Assembly (NCBI GenBank): GCA_027627225.1 | Contig: JAPFQT010000084.1 | Span: 722,501 to 786,500, forward strand | Origin: Congeria kusceri | Lineage: Eukaryota > Mollusca > Bivalvia > Myida > Dreissenidae | DNA: 64,000 nucleotides | Reading direction: 5' to 3' | In this document: positions 1-10,131 of the stretch, in pieces | How the letters are laid out: each line of letters opens with the position of its first letter | Numbering within the stretch: position 1 is the stretch's first letter | Position numbers and translations under genes: made by a program | Notes under the pieces: generated by a model | Databases searched by the model: none | What the model saw: only the letters and a program-made list of their open reading frames with translations | Told to the model about the DNA's origin: nothing

Positions 1-165
1 AACAAGATCTGACAAATATTTTTGTAACTGTAATGAGAACTACATTTTACTATGCTGTGCTCAGATTTGGGACTACTTCTAGCGTTGTTTATTAGGTAGT
101 TAAACAATGATAATTTTGTTCTTTGTCTTTTGACAAATCAGTGAGTATCATGTTATAATTATATA
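1..165 (-). repeat. Foldback repeat, module 1 (copy A, cut by window edge)
   Basis: This is the tail of a family seen eight more times in the window. It shares the blocks 'actatgctg.gctcag', 'gacttctttttgcgttgttta' in diverged form, and 'gataattttgttctttgtct', and ends at 'agtatcatgtt'. In complete copies these lie inside a roughly 165-bp hairpin with ATTCTAACATGAT arms. Here the left arm is degenerate ('aacaagatctgac'). No coding potential was seen. Confidence 0.7.
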
Positions 166-289
166 CGTATTAACTATATGAGCTTGTTAAGTAAAATTCC
201 TTAAAGACTAGATGTGTCACAGGCACGGATGACCCACGATGCACTTTTGGACACGGACAAGTTGCCAACAATAATGTTTGCCTTCACAA

Positions 290-688
290 ATTAATTTTCA
301 TATAAACTCTGTAATGGAAAAAAGGACAAAGTGCCATTATTCTGCAAAAATTGGTTGCAGCCAAAATTGTTCACCTGTAAAAGTTTGAGCGAAATCCGCC
401 CAGTAGTTTCACAGGAGTTGAGTCCACAAAATTTCGGGAAGTATATATTCAAGAGTGTAAAAATTAAAGGGTCATAATTCTGCCACAATTGGTCACAGCC
501 AGAATTCCTTCCTTGACGATCATCTACACATTAAGATTCTTCAGCTGTGAAAGTTGGAGCAAAATCGGCCCAGCCGTTAAAGATGAGTTGAGCACACAAA
601 AGTCTATAGTGGAAAAAAACAACAAAGGGCCATAATTCTGCCAAAATTGGTCGCGGCCAAAATATAATCCTTTACGATCATCTACACA
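290..688. repeat. Non-coding tandem repeat, about 160-bp units
   Basis: About two and a half diverged units share 'agggccataattctgccaaa', 'cacagcc', 'gatcatctacacattaa' and 'tgaaagt.ggagcaaaatc'. Recurrences lie near 300-440, 460-600 and 610-688. The array resumes at 1932 after an inserted element. The family resembles the 'ggccataact' repeats common in bivalve genomes. The open frame across it is not credible. Confidence 0.75.
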
Positions 689-692
689 TTAA

Positions 693-1927
693 AGACGTTC
701 GCAACATTTTTTTTCTTTTTTTTTCAACGACAGATTTTCTTAAAAATTTGCACAAACATGTGTCACTGTATCCTCAAACTAAAACAGTCTTAAAAAATAG
801 GGGTCACGGGCCTTGTTCCGGAAATATTAGCGTTTAAAAACGGTGTCTATCGAAGTCTATTTTTAGTTTGTGTGACTAGCAGTGTTTAATTATATAAAGC
901 GTTCATGTTCAAACAAGGACGGAGATTTTTAAATGCATCTTTGTTTAATGTTTCGTGTGGCAATATACAAGTGCAGATTAATGATAAAACGCGCTTTATC
1001 TATAGTTACCATTTAAAAATGATTTTTAATGGATTCTAAAAGAGGTTAATTATGCATTTAATAAAAAAAATGCCTTTGGAAACATCAATTAATAATAAAT
1101 ATATGAATATATTTTGTTCCAAACGACAGATTTTGTTTAAAAAATCCATATACATGTGTCATTGTATGCTGAAACTAAAACAGTCTTAAAAAATAGGGGT
1201 CACCGGCCTTGTTCCGGAAATATTGGGTTTGAATACGGTACCTGTCGAAGCCCCTTTTTTCAGTTTGGATGTTTTATCAATCTTTAAAGTATATAGGAGA
1301 GCTTTTTTCAAACAATGTTATGGTTCTTTCAACTAATATGTTTTAAATGTCTTGTTGGGCAATACACAAGTGTATTTTTAATTAAAACAAACGCTTTACC
1401 TACAATTACTGTTAAAATAATGAATTTGACTGGACATTGAAGTAGGTCAAATGGGTACTAATAATACCTTCTGAAACGTCATTTATTACGCATCAATATA
1501 TTTTGTTCCAAACGACAGATTTTCTTAAATTTTCGCACATACATGCACTAATGTATACTTACACCAAAACATTAATAAAAAGAATGGGTAACCGAATTTG
1601 TTTGGGAAATATTGGACTTTAAATAGGGTACCTGTGTAGCCTTTTTCATGTTTCGTGTTTATGTAAACAACGTATCAATTGCCAAAATAGAATGTATATA
1701 TTTTTATGAATCTTTTTTTAACTAATTTGTTTGGCAATACATTGTATACGTGTGTTTTTGATTATTATAATGCTTTATGAACTTTTAACCATTGACTGGA
1801 ACTTAATGACTTACACAGATTTATATTTATTTATTGAAATTAGTATATTGTAACCTATATACAGTAAAGAAATAATGAAGCAAAAAGAGAAATTAACCCA
1901 ATTATTTTCTTTTTGTTGCGAACGTCT
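693..1927. mobile_element. Non-autonomous TTAA-target DNA transposon with internal tandem repeats
   Basis: The element is bounded by inverted repeats AGACGTTCGCAACA (starting at 693) and TGTTGCGAACGTCT (ending at 1927). Each end is flanked by TTAA (689-692 and 1928-1931), which is the expected target-site duplication. The empty site survives in a neighbouring unit of the host repeat, where 'acattaagattcttcagctg' near 523 matches the two flanks joined across a single TTAA. The interior holds no transposase, so movement would depend on an autonomous partner. TTAA targeting fits piggyBac, Kolobok or Sola3; the terminal bases do not decide among them. Confidence 0.85.
725..1835. repeat. Three 390-bp tandem units inside the TTAA element
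   Basis: Three diverged direct repeats begin near 725, 1117 and 1507. Each opens with 'aacgacagattttctt', continues through 'acatgtgtca.tgtat' and 'aaaacagtcttaaaaaatag', and then reads 'ggcc.tgttccggaaatatt'. The first two are much closer to each other than to the third. Each unit also repeats a 'ggcaatacacaagtg' block about 230 bp downstream. The units account for nearly the whole interior of the element. Confidence 0.8.
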
Positions 1928-1931
1928 TTAA

Positions 1932-2085
1932 GGTTCTTCAGCTGTGAAAGTTTGATCGAAATATGCACAGCAGTTAAAGAGGAGTTGAGCACACAAATTT
2001 TCGAGACGTAACAACTTAACTTCTCTCCCGTTAGTACGGACAGACGGACGGACGGACAAGTGGAACTCTTAATGCCTCCTACATT
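1932..2085. repeat. Resumed host tandem repeat with (GGAC)n tail
   Basis: The sequence continues exactly where the 290-688 repeat was interrupted ('ggttcttcagctgtgaaagt'). It ends in 'acagacggacggacggacaag' at about 2038-2058. The same kind of GGAC/CAGA tail closes several unrelated tandem families in this window. Confidence 0.7.
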
Positions 2086-2093
2086 CTTACTTG

Positions 2094-2900
2094 CAGGATA
2101 CACGTTTTTGTTGTTGTTTATAAACAATGATTATTGCCAGAATACATGCTTGTAATGGGAGAAAGGGGCTGGGGTTGGTAGTTTTTTTAATTTGTTTGTA
2201 GGGATATTTTCGTACTCACGAAACACTATTTTGCCGAAAACGGATATCTGGAAATTATTCCATTTCAGTGTACATACATATGTCGCCAGAGGAAGACAAC
2301 ATACAATATTTTATTTATTAAGTAAAATTCAAATAATTAACTTATTTGGATAACGTCTATAACTAGATATCTACAAAGGTGCTAATTTAAAAAAGGGAAC
2401 AGCCCGCAATGTAAAACGTTCTTAATAGGTGGAGCGATATGCTACTATATATTTGGTGGATCAATAAGAGAAGTTCGCGCAACTAATTTCAAGGATTGAA
2501 ATAGAAGATTCTTTCAGGGATTGAAATAGAAGACGTTTGCAATTTGTAACACCACTAAGAAGATTTTACTTCTTTTACTACGTATTTTACATAAAGGGCT
2601 GTTAAGATTCGCAACTGTTCACGCTCCATTATTGGGCTTCATACGGCCAAATGCATGTTAAAGAGGCTTCATGCGGCCAAATGCATGTTAAAGAGGGACT
2701 GCATGATTATCATAGATTTATTCCGGGTCTGTTCCGTTACCCACTGAAAACGCTTTAAATGACATAATAACGTCAACATCGACAAAAACTATTTTATTTA
2801 TCGAAAAATGCAAATATATAGTTTCTGCCGATATAGACCCGTTTATTCTACAGCAACGGCTACATTCGGTTCTGAACAAGAAAACAAGAACTGCGCATGA
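2094..2900. repeat. Dispersed duplication, copy 1 (pairs with 9074-9810)
   Basis: Collinear similarity, estimated near 80% by eye, runs from 'cacgtttttgttgttgttta' through 'gataactagatatctacaaagg', 'ttttacttcttttactacg' and 'gggcttcatacggcc' to 'cagacccgttta'. Nothing coding was recognised. Copy 1 has a local tandem duplication that copy 2 lacks. Confidence 0.75.
2635..2694. repeat. Direct duplication of a 30-bp unit
   Basis: Two adjacent 30-bp units read 'ggcttcat(a/g)cggccaaatg' followed by 'catgttaaaga', differing at one base. The related copy at 9590-9615 has only one, so the duplication arose after the two blocks separated. Confidence 0.85.
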
Positions 2901-3511
2901 ACCAACAATCAATCTTACTCATCGAGACGCTTTATATACATTTGCTATAAAGCCTATAAAAGTTTGCTGTGCAGCAAAGTATTATCATACGGTTAGTTTT
3001 AAATTTCTCTCCTAATACGCATTTCTGAACAGAGTGATTCTATACATGTATTAAAATATTATTTTAAAAATATACTTACACCATACGAATAAATGGATGG
3101 TTTTACGTTATAATATTCGTACAAAATAGTACCGTCCCTCATTAACATCTAAATACAAATTAATTATTAAACGCAATCTAGGGAGACCATTTAACAGAGC
3201 AGACAAAGAACATTTTACAGTAAAATATATTTTATATGTAAAAGGACAGTTGATGTTTTTTTTTATCTGCGAACACAGAATTGAACGGTAGGATGAAATC
3301 TTAAAGGTGTATATATACACTGTACTATTGATCCTTATACGCTTTCTTATACATTGACTTAATCAAAATTTCGCGCAAAATGCACAACTAGAGATAATAT
3401 TACAACAATAACGAAACTAACACATAGTAGTATTATAGCTATGAAGTTTTCTATGACAATGATACAAAAATTAAATTATGAATACTTATGAATTTTAATA
3501 CAGAAAATAAT
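2901..3511. other. No gene recognised
   Basis: The sequence is AT-rich without a supported exon, RNA gene or obvious repeat structure. The open frame at 3108-3320 on the minus strand has no recognisable domain and low-complexity composition, and is treated as chance. Confidence 0.5.
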
Positions 3512-4825
3512 TAGTGTTGTTAATCATTGTCCAAAATTTTAGTCGATTAATCAGCAACAAGTTCTGACTAAATAACCGATTAATCAGGATTCTTGACAGT
3601 TAAGGAAATACACCCTAGACTGCAACGTTTCACTGATTTATATTGTTTTATTTAGTTTAGCAATCACTATGTGTCTGATTTATATTGCAATTATGAAGGA
3701 AATACTAGGCATAAAACATGTTTCGTGAATTCAGTTGCAGAACTGCATTATCCTACTAACGCGCTGGACTACTGACAAGATACATATCAGATATATTAAT
3801 TATTGAAAAGTTAAGCAACCGCACAAACACAATAAATCTTTATCTTGTGTTGGGTACAAAAATGCAAAAATGATACAACAAACATGACATAGATAAAACC
3901 AATATGTAATGCTAAGGGTCTAAAGATATAAGCAATACACAGATTTGTTTATCCTTTTATTAATGTTGTTATTTTAAGCTGCCCGCAGCATGAAGTGCTT
4001 GGTGAGCAATGGGTATAGTGGACCTATCATGCGTCGTGTGTTTTCCGTCCTCATGAAATCTCAGATGGAATCCATAATGGCTCTTTTTTTTATATAAATG
4101 CAAACATTGCCTTTTCAAACAAAACAGAGATAATTCATTTTTCTTCCTATCTGGACCAATCTTTCAGTTTGTGTGTGACAGTATGACATACACCGACGAA
4201 AAATAAATCATAAACATCGAAGTTATGATCCATTGTTCGATGGACAAATATAACAAAAATTGTCATTTCCTATGTAGAGACTTTTCATCCAATCTTAACA
4301 AAACTTCCATAATTTATATGTGGCCATAAAATCATAGCTGGAGCTACGGAGTTATTACCCTTTGTTAGTGAAAGAAAATGCAAATATTCTAAGACAGTGA
4401 CTTAATTTTTCATAAAATCTTGATCAAATTTGCATAAGTTGTGTTGGACCATATAAAATATCACAACAAAGTCTTAAAATGGACCAGATCAGGCAATAAC
4501 ACCGGGATTATTGGTTGGGTGAAAATAAATGGCAAAAAATGGACCACATGCAGGATGGGTATTTATTCTATTTATTCTATTGAACAATGTATTTATTTAT
4601 ATGTGCATGTGTGTTATTTAATTACATTATTTGGTCACAGAAACATATAAATGAATCGGATCACTTGTTCAAAGATAAAAGAAGGGCACTGGAAATTGTT
4701 CAAGAAAGAAAATTCGTGCGTAGATATCTTCAATTAATCGACGATTCCCAAATCTTAATCGACTAATTAATCATTACCTATTAGTCGTTGAGTAATCGAC
4801 GAAATGATTAATCAGCACAACACTA
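3512..4825. mobile_element. hAT-like non-autonomous element
   Basis: The ends read TAGTGTTGT (from 3512) and ACAACACTA (to 4825). Subterminal regions at both ends are rich in 'cgattaatca' and 'taatcgac' motifs in opposite orientation. The 8-bp flanks AAAATAAT and AATATAAT match at seven of eight positions, consistent with an aged hAT 8-bp duplication. No transposase frame lies inside; the 69-codon frame at 4441 looks like chance. The element seems to sit inside the dispersed duplication that continues at 4904. Confidence 0.65.
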
Positions 4826-4903
4826 AATATAATATTAATTACAGTTGTTCAACAAGTTTGGCTGAGTATAAAGTATTTGTTATGTATTGTATACACAATA
4901 CTT

Positions 4904-5048
4904 CTGGTTATTGTCCGGTCGAGTCAATCAATGGGAAGCAACTGCTGCTATGAGTATATTACTAGAAACACCTATTTGTCTCCCGTGCTACTGATCGGAC
5001 ATTTATGACAACTTTTATGATAAGCGTTATTGTGGTCGCGATAACAAT
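4904..5048. repeat. Second part of the dispersed duplication, without the LINE-1 insertion
   Basis: 'ctggttattgtc' through 'gaagcaactgctgct' to 'ttgtggtcgcgataaca' aligns with 10101-10131 followed by 14641-14760. In the other copy LINE-1 sits between those two pieces. This stretch therefore looks like the uninterrupted form of that site. The alignment is imperfect and was made by eye. Confidence 0.55.
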
Positions 5049-5049
5049 A

Positions 5050-5387
5050 ATTCTAACATGATACTCGCTAATTTTTCTATAGACAAAGAACAAAATTGTA
5101 TCGTTGTTAAACTACCTATAAACAACGCAAAAAGAAGTCCCGGTTCTGAGCGTAGCATAATAAAAAGTAGTTCCAATTACAATTGCAAAACTATATGTCA
5201 AATCATGTTAGAATCGAAATAATGATCGCATTATCGTTGTTTATCGGCCAATAAACAACTCTTAGTCCTTCTGATGCGTGGCTATTAAACAACTCGGGCT
5301 AACGCACTCGCGGTTTAATTCCTATGCATCAGAACTCAAAATCGTTGTTTATTGGCCGATAAACAACGATAAATCGAAAATTATTTC
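5050..5387 (+). repeat. Two-hairpin foldback element, copy B (most complete)
   Basis: Module 1 (5050-5214) has perfect 13-bp arms, ATTCTAACATGAT and ATCATGTTAGAAT. Module 2 (5215-5387) has arms based on GAAATAATTTTCG and CGAAAATTATTTC. Inside these are inverted copies of 'cgttgtttat.ggcc' and an inner stem 'gttctgatgcgt' / 'tatgcatcagaac'. The two modules always occur together in this order in complete copies. No protein is encoded; mobilisation would be in trans. Confidence 0.85.
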
Positions 5388-5591
5388 TTAAATGACACAT
5401 GGGCCCATATTCATAAATTTTCTTAAGCCATTCTTAACTTAAGTTGAAAATAAATCAATATTAGTTTTTGTATTGAAAACACTATGCTTTGGAATATGTA
5501 CTTGACTGACACTAAATATTAATAAACTAGGTATTATATTGCAACTTATGTAACAAAATCTTAAAACTGCATTTCTTCGTCAAAAAATCCA

Positions 5592-5742
5592 GCCAATAAC
5601 TGCCAATAAACAACTCTTTGCTGTTCTGATGCGTGCGTATTAAACAACTCGGGCTAACGCCCTCGTGGATTAATTCATACTCATAAGAACTCCAAATTGT
5701 TGTATATTGGCCGATAAACAACGATAAATCAAAATTTATTTC
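5592..5742 (+). repeat. Foldback element, copy C (module 2 only)
   Basis: Module 2 is recognisable from 'gccaataaacaactctttg', 'gttctgatgcgtg' and 'cgggctaacgccctcg' to 'ttggccgataaacaacg'. The right inner arm has decayed ('tactcataagaac'). Confidence 0.8.
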
Positions 5743-5748
5743 ATTATA

Positions 5749-5930
5749 ATTCTAACATTCTTTTTCATTTTTCTATATACAAAGAACAAAATAGTTCCAT
5801 TACAATTGCAAAAATATGTCAAATCATGTTAGAATCAAAATAATTTTCGCATTATTGTTGGTTATAGGCCAATAAACAACTCTTTGTCGTTCTGATGCGT
5901 GGCTAAATTCCTACGCATCACAACTCCAAA
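5749..5930 (+). repeat. Foldback element, copy D (internally deleted)
   Basis: It starts with the module 1 arm 'attctaacatt', retains 'caaagaacaaaat' and 'tcatgttagaatc', and passes into module 2. There the loop is deleted: 'gatgcgtggct' is followed directly by 'aaattcctacgcatca'. It lies seven bases after copy C. Confidence 0.75.
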
Positions 5931-6053
5931 CTAAAAGACTAATTGAAAGTAATATACACTATTTTGCCTAAAGTGACAATGGTGGTTAACAGTAAACACA
6001 TGAAAGAAATATAGCTGATAATATCAGTAACTAGACATCAATCGGAGAGCGCA

Positions 6054-6219
6054 GGGCCCGTATTAAAAAAATTCTTTAGGAAAAACTGTATAGGTAATTA
6101 TACATTAAATTTTAAAACTAGAAAACATTGCTTAGATGTTTAGTATTTAACTTTTATGCAAACTTAAATAAAGTACAACTTAAGTTAGGATTACCCGAAG
6201 GACATTTGTGAATACCGGC
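6054..6219. mobile_element. MITE-like element with GGGCC-GTATT ends
   Basis: The left end reads 'gggcccgtatt' and the right end 'gtgaataccggc', an imperfect terminal inverted repeat. Interior 'acttaagtt' motifs recur at both ends. A second member lies at 9844-10100. It has no coding content. Confidence 0.5.
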
Positions 6220-6229
6220 ACAGACCTCC

Positions 6230-7455
6230 GCCACGGCAGGATCCGGATCACACACAGCTATGTGCTATTATTGTTCCTAGTATTTTTGGCCAAACAACCA
6301 CCAAAGCAGTCCTCGAAGAGTTATAGAGCATAATGTGGCAAATTGCCATATCCATCGCTAATAAAGAATACTTTCAATATTCCTGGATCCAGGCGATGAT
6401 CCGGATCATCATCAAAATTTCAACACGTGTTCATACACCCATTTCAAACTTTCCCAGAATGGTTCATGCAAATCCGTTTCTAACTAAAGTTGCTAACAGA
6501 CCTACAGACATACAAACCACAGACCTATACACGGATAAACCACATACCTACAAACAGACTAACCACATACCTACAAACAGACAAACCACAGACCTACGCA
6601 CAGACAAACCACATACCTACAAACAGACATATCACAGACCTACAAACAGACAAACCACAGACCTACACACACTTAAACCACAGACCTACAAACAGACAAA
6701 CCACAGACCTACAAACAGACAAACCACAGACCTACAAACAGACAAACCACATACTTACACACAGACAAACCACAGACCTACAAACAGACAAACCACAGAC
6801 CTACACACAGACAAACCACAGACCTACAAACAGACAAATCACAGACCTACACAAAGACAAACCACAGACCTACACACAGACAAACCACAGACAAACAGAC
6901 AGACAAACCACAGACCTACAGACAGACAAACCTCAGACCTACACACAGGCAAACCACAGACCTACACAGACAAACCACAGACCTACACACAGACAAACCA
7001 CAGACCTACACACAGACAAACTACAGACCTACACACAGAAAAACCAAGGACCTACACACAGAAAAACCACAAACCTACACACAGAAAATCCACATACCTA
7101 CACACAGACAAACCACAGACCTACTCACAGACAAACCACAGACCTACAAACAGATAAAATACAGACCTACACACAGACAACCACAGACCTACACACAGAC
7201 AAACCACAGACCTACACACAGACAAACCACAGACCTACACACAGACAACCCACAGACCTACAGACAGACAAACCACAGACCTACACACATACAAACCATA
7301 GACCTACAGACAGACAAACTACAGACCTTTCAGACAGACAAACCACAGACCTACAGACAGACAAACTACAGACCTACACACAGACAAACTACACACATAC
7401 AGACATACAAACCAGCGCCGAAAAAAAGCATAACGTCCATGGCGGAGGATAAAAT
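6230..7455 (+). repeat. Conserved bivalve-type repeat enlarged by a minisatellite
   Basis: The unit carries 'cctggatccaggcgatgatcc' in diverged form, then 'aaaatttcaacac', 'aatccgtttctaactaaagttgct', a (CAGA)-type tract, and finally 'cagcgccgaaaaaaagcataac' and 'catggcggagg'. A second, unexpanded copy lies at 8285-8450. In bivalve genomes such units normally have a short 'acagacagac' tract (from memory). Here that tract has grown to about 900 bp. Confidence 0.65.
6497..7412 (+). repeat. 23-bp minisatellite, about 40 units
   Basis: The consensus unit is close to 'cctacacacagacaaaccac' plus 'aga', 23 bp. Variants have 'aaac' for 'acac', and a few units lack bases. The unit has no stop codon, and 23 is not a multiple of three, so any frame cycles through all three readings. 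This yields two overlapping open frames of 274 and 320 codons made of Thr, Gln, Asp, Lys, Pro, His and Arg. They are by-products of the repeat and not genes. Confidence 0.95.
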
Positions 7456-7554
7456 TGTTAAACGCTTCTTATTAACACAATAATGGATTCAAATGCTTTA
7501 AAATACCTGAAATTAGGTTAGCAGAATTCTCATTATGACATTATGATATTTAAG

Positions 7555-7861
7555 ATTAATCGTTGTTAATCGGCCAATAAACAACTATTTAGAGTTCTGA
7601 TGCGTAGGAATTAAAGGCGTTAGTCCGAGTGGTTAAATAACCACGCATCAGAACTCTTAATAGCGTAGTTGTTTATTGGCCGATAAACAGCGATAATGCG
7701 AAAAAAATTTCGATTCTAACATGATCTGACATACATTTTTGCAATTGAAAAGAGAATATTTTACTATGCTGCTCTTATACTCGGGACTTCTTTTTGCGTA
7801 GTTTAACAACGATAACTTTGTACTTTGTCTGTAGAACAATCAGCAAGTATCATGTTAGAAT
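7555..7861 (-). repeat. Foldback element, copy E
   Basis: Reverse orientation: module 2 (7555-7712, with the 'gttctgatgcgtagg' / 'ccacgcatcagaac' stem) is followed by module 1 (7713-7861). Module 1 has intact arms ATTCTAACATGAT at 7713 and ATCATGTTAGAAT at 7849. The small open frames here are antisense readings of the repeat. Confidence 0.85.
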
Positions 7862-8275
7862 ATTGTAGTAGTGGTAGTAGCAGTACCGGTTGTTGCTGTT
7901 GCATAACTGTTATTGTTGTAGTGGTGATAGAAATCATGGATAGAGACCAGTCCTGCAATTTCACGACATCCTCGTGCACAGTGAACATATTGGCACATGT
8001 ACAGTCAGGAAACGTTTTCTGCATCGATCGATATTGGAAAAGCATAGGGAAACCGTGAAACGCATGTATAACACACGAAAGCTATATATTCTGGTGGTCT
8101 TTGCTTTATTTACTAGCAAGACAAATGGAATGCGAATTAAATCACCACCACCGAGAGCAACAAGATCATCATCATCAACAACAACAACAATCCTTTCAGA
8201 TGTTTTGCAAACGTATGATATGTTACACAGCATAATTTGCAATTTAACGTACCTCTCTATAATTAGGCAATGATT
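7862..8275. repeat. Sequence related to 16466-17300, downstream of foldback copies
   Basis: The block 'ttcacgacatcctcgtgcac', 'gcatcgatcgata' and 'ccgtgaaacgc' recurs at 17180-17280. Both stand to the right of a reverse-oriented foldback copy (E and F). Short (GTA)n, (ATC)n and (CAA)n tracts produce overlapping open frames on both strands. None has a domain I recognise. Confidence 0.5.
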
Positions 8276-8284
8276 AAAAATCCT

Positions 8285-8450
8285 TTAAAAATTCATGGAT
8301 TCAGACGGTGATCCAGATCACCACCGAAATACAACATTTTGTTTATTGGCCCTTGTTCAACATTCACAGAAAATTTCATACATAAGCGTTCAAAACTTTT
8401 TGCGAAAAGTTTCTAACTAAGACACAAACATACCAGCTGACAAAAAAACA
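8285..8450 (+). repeat. Unexpanded copy of the 'ggatccagg' repeat
   Basis: 'tcatggattcagacggtgat', 'gatcaccaccgaaat' and 'gtttctaactaagacac' align with 6375-6500. The minisatellite of the upstream copy is absent and the 3' part is lost. Confidence 0.55.
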
Positions 8451-9073
8451 CAATTATTAGTATTAGTATTATTATTATATTTCCAAGTGGATCAAACTCT
8501 CGTACGATATTTGAAATACGTTACATTTCGTAACAGTTCACGAAATCATCTTGATTTAATTACATATTTGCCGCTTAATGCTGCATCACGTATCAATTTC
8601 TAACTTTATCATGAACTCTAAAAGAACATTCTGTTCTGTGCCTGACTTTTAAATCAGTATCTGTTCTTTTATATATTAACTATCCGAACTTGTTTAGTAA
8701 AATTTAGGAAAACTGTATTTTGTTCCAATCATTATTTTATTATTCGGACGTGAAATACAATATTCACTACCGTAAGATCGTCGATTTCCTGTCAAAGTAA
8801 CAACATGATTTTGTATTCCTAAAGTACAATTCGACAATAATGACCCTTTAATGCTATTAAAATGTTTACTTATTTGTTTACTTATGGTAGAGAAACTTAA
8901 AATTACGGATTTGTGGTTAAACAGTTTAATACGGCCGAAAATAAAACACTGTTTGTTTCCCATTCCCTACATACCTGTAAGAATAACCCCTACCCAAAGT
9001 ATGTTGTAATAAATGTCCAAAATGTTTTCATCTTGCCATTTTTTTAAATTCATTTTTTTTAAATACGGTTCCT
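8451..9073. other. No gene recognised
   Basis: AT-rich sequence with a short (TTA)n tract near 8458-8480. The 89-codon minus-strand frame at 8694-8963 lacks a recognisable domain or splice context. Confidence 0.5.
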
Positions 9074-9810
9074 TGCAGGACACACGTTTTTGTTGTTGTT
9101 TATAAACAATGATTATTGCCAGAATACATGCTTGTAATGGGGGTGGCGGAAAGGTTTGGTTGTTTTTATTTTGTTTATTTTAGTATCACACGTAATACAA
9201 CATTATATTGCCGAAAAAATTATATCTGGAGAGTATGTCCATGTCAGTATGCAAGCATGTGTCGGCGGAGGAAGAAAACAAACACTATTTTATTTTCGGC
9301 GTAAGCAAAATTTAAATAATTAACTGTCTATAACTAGATATCTACAAAGGTGCTAAATAGGGAACACCCCGCAATGTAAAATGTCGCATAATAGGTAAAG
9401 TGATGTCACTATATATTTGGCGGATAACTGACAGAAGTTCTCGCAACTAAACATAAGTTGTTCTTTCAAGGAGTGAAATAGAAGAAATTTTCGATTTTTA
9501 AAACCACTAAGATTTTACTTCTTTTACTACGTATTTTACATAAAGGGCTGTTAAGATCCCCAACCGTTCACGTGCCATTATTGGGCTTCATACGGCCGAA
9601 TGCATGTTAAATAGGGACTGCACGATTATCATAGATTTATTCTGGATCTGTTTCGTTACCCACTAACAAAAAACGCTTTATATTACACTCATAGAAAAAC
9701 GTCAACATCAACAAAAAGTATTGTATTTGTCGCAAAATGCAAATGTATATTTTCTGTCGATACAGACCCGTTTATCCTACAGCAACGGCTACATTAGGTT
9801 TTGAATTAGA
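9074..9810. repeat. Dispersed duplication, copy 2 (pairs with 2094-2900)
   Basis: Begins with 'cacacgtttttgttgttgtt' and ends near 'acagcaacggctacatt'. It is collinear with copy 1 but has only one 30-bp 'ggcttcatacggcc' unit. Its continuation (10101 onward) was later interrupted by LINE-1. Confidence 0.75.
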
Positions 9811-9843
9811 AAATCAGAAATGTATTATATACATCATCCTTCT

Positions 9844-10100
9844 GGGCCGTATTCGAGAACAATCTTAAGTAATATGGTGTTCTTAAGTTAACCGTAAAAT
9901 CAACATTTTATTTAACTCATTATTTCTTTTGCATTGTGCTGACTGTTAATTAATTATCACATATACTATTAATGTTTGTTCATATAAACATAAACATAAT
10001 TACAACATTATATGCAGTTCTTAAAATATAACAGTTTGAAATGTTTAACTTAAGTGAAAGTATGATAAGATGCACTCAAGACGCTTCTGGAATACGACCC
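9844..10100. mobile_element. MITE-like element with GGGCC-GTATTC ends
   Basis: Left end 'gggccgtattcgagaac', right end 'ctggaatacgaccc', an imperfect inverted repeat. Subterminal 'cttaag' and 'cttaagt' motifs occur on both sides. It shares ends with 6054-6219 and with the solitary end 'ggggcggtattcataa' at 17314. It has no coding potential. Confidence 0.55.
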
Positions 10101-10131
10101 CTGGTTATAGTCTGTTTGGCGATTAATATAA

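Noticed and set aside
6333..7452. Two long overlapping plus-strand open frames rich in Thr, Gln, Pro and His
   Set aside because: They are translations of the 23-bp minisatellite, which has no stop in any frame. There is no conserved start, domain or splice context.
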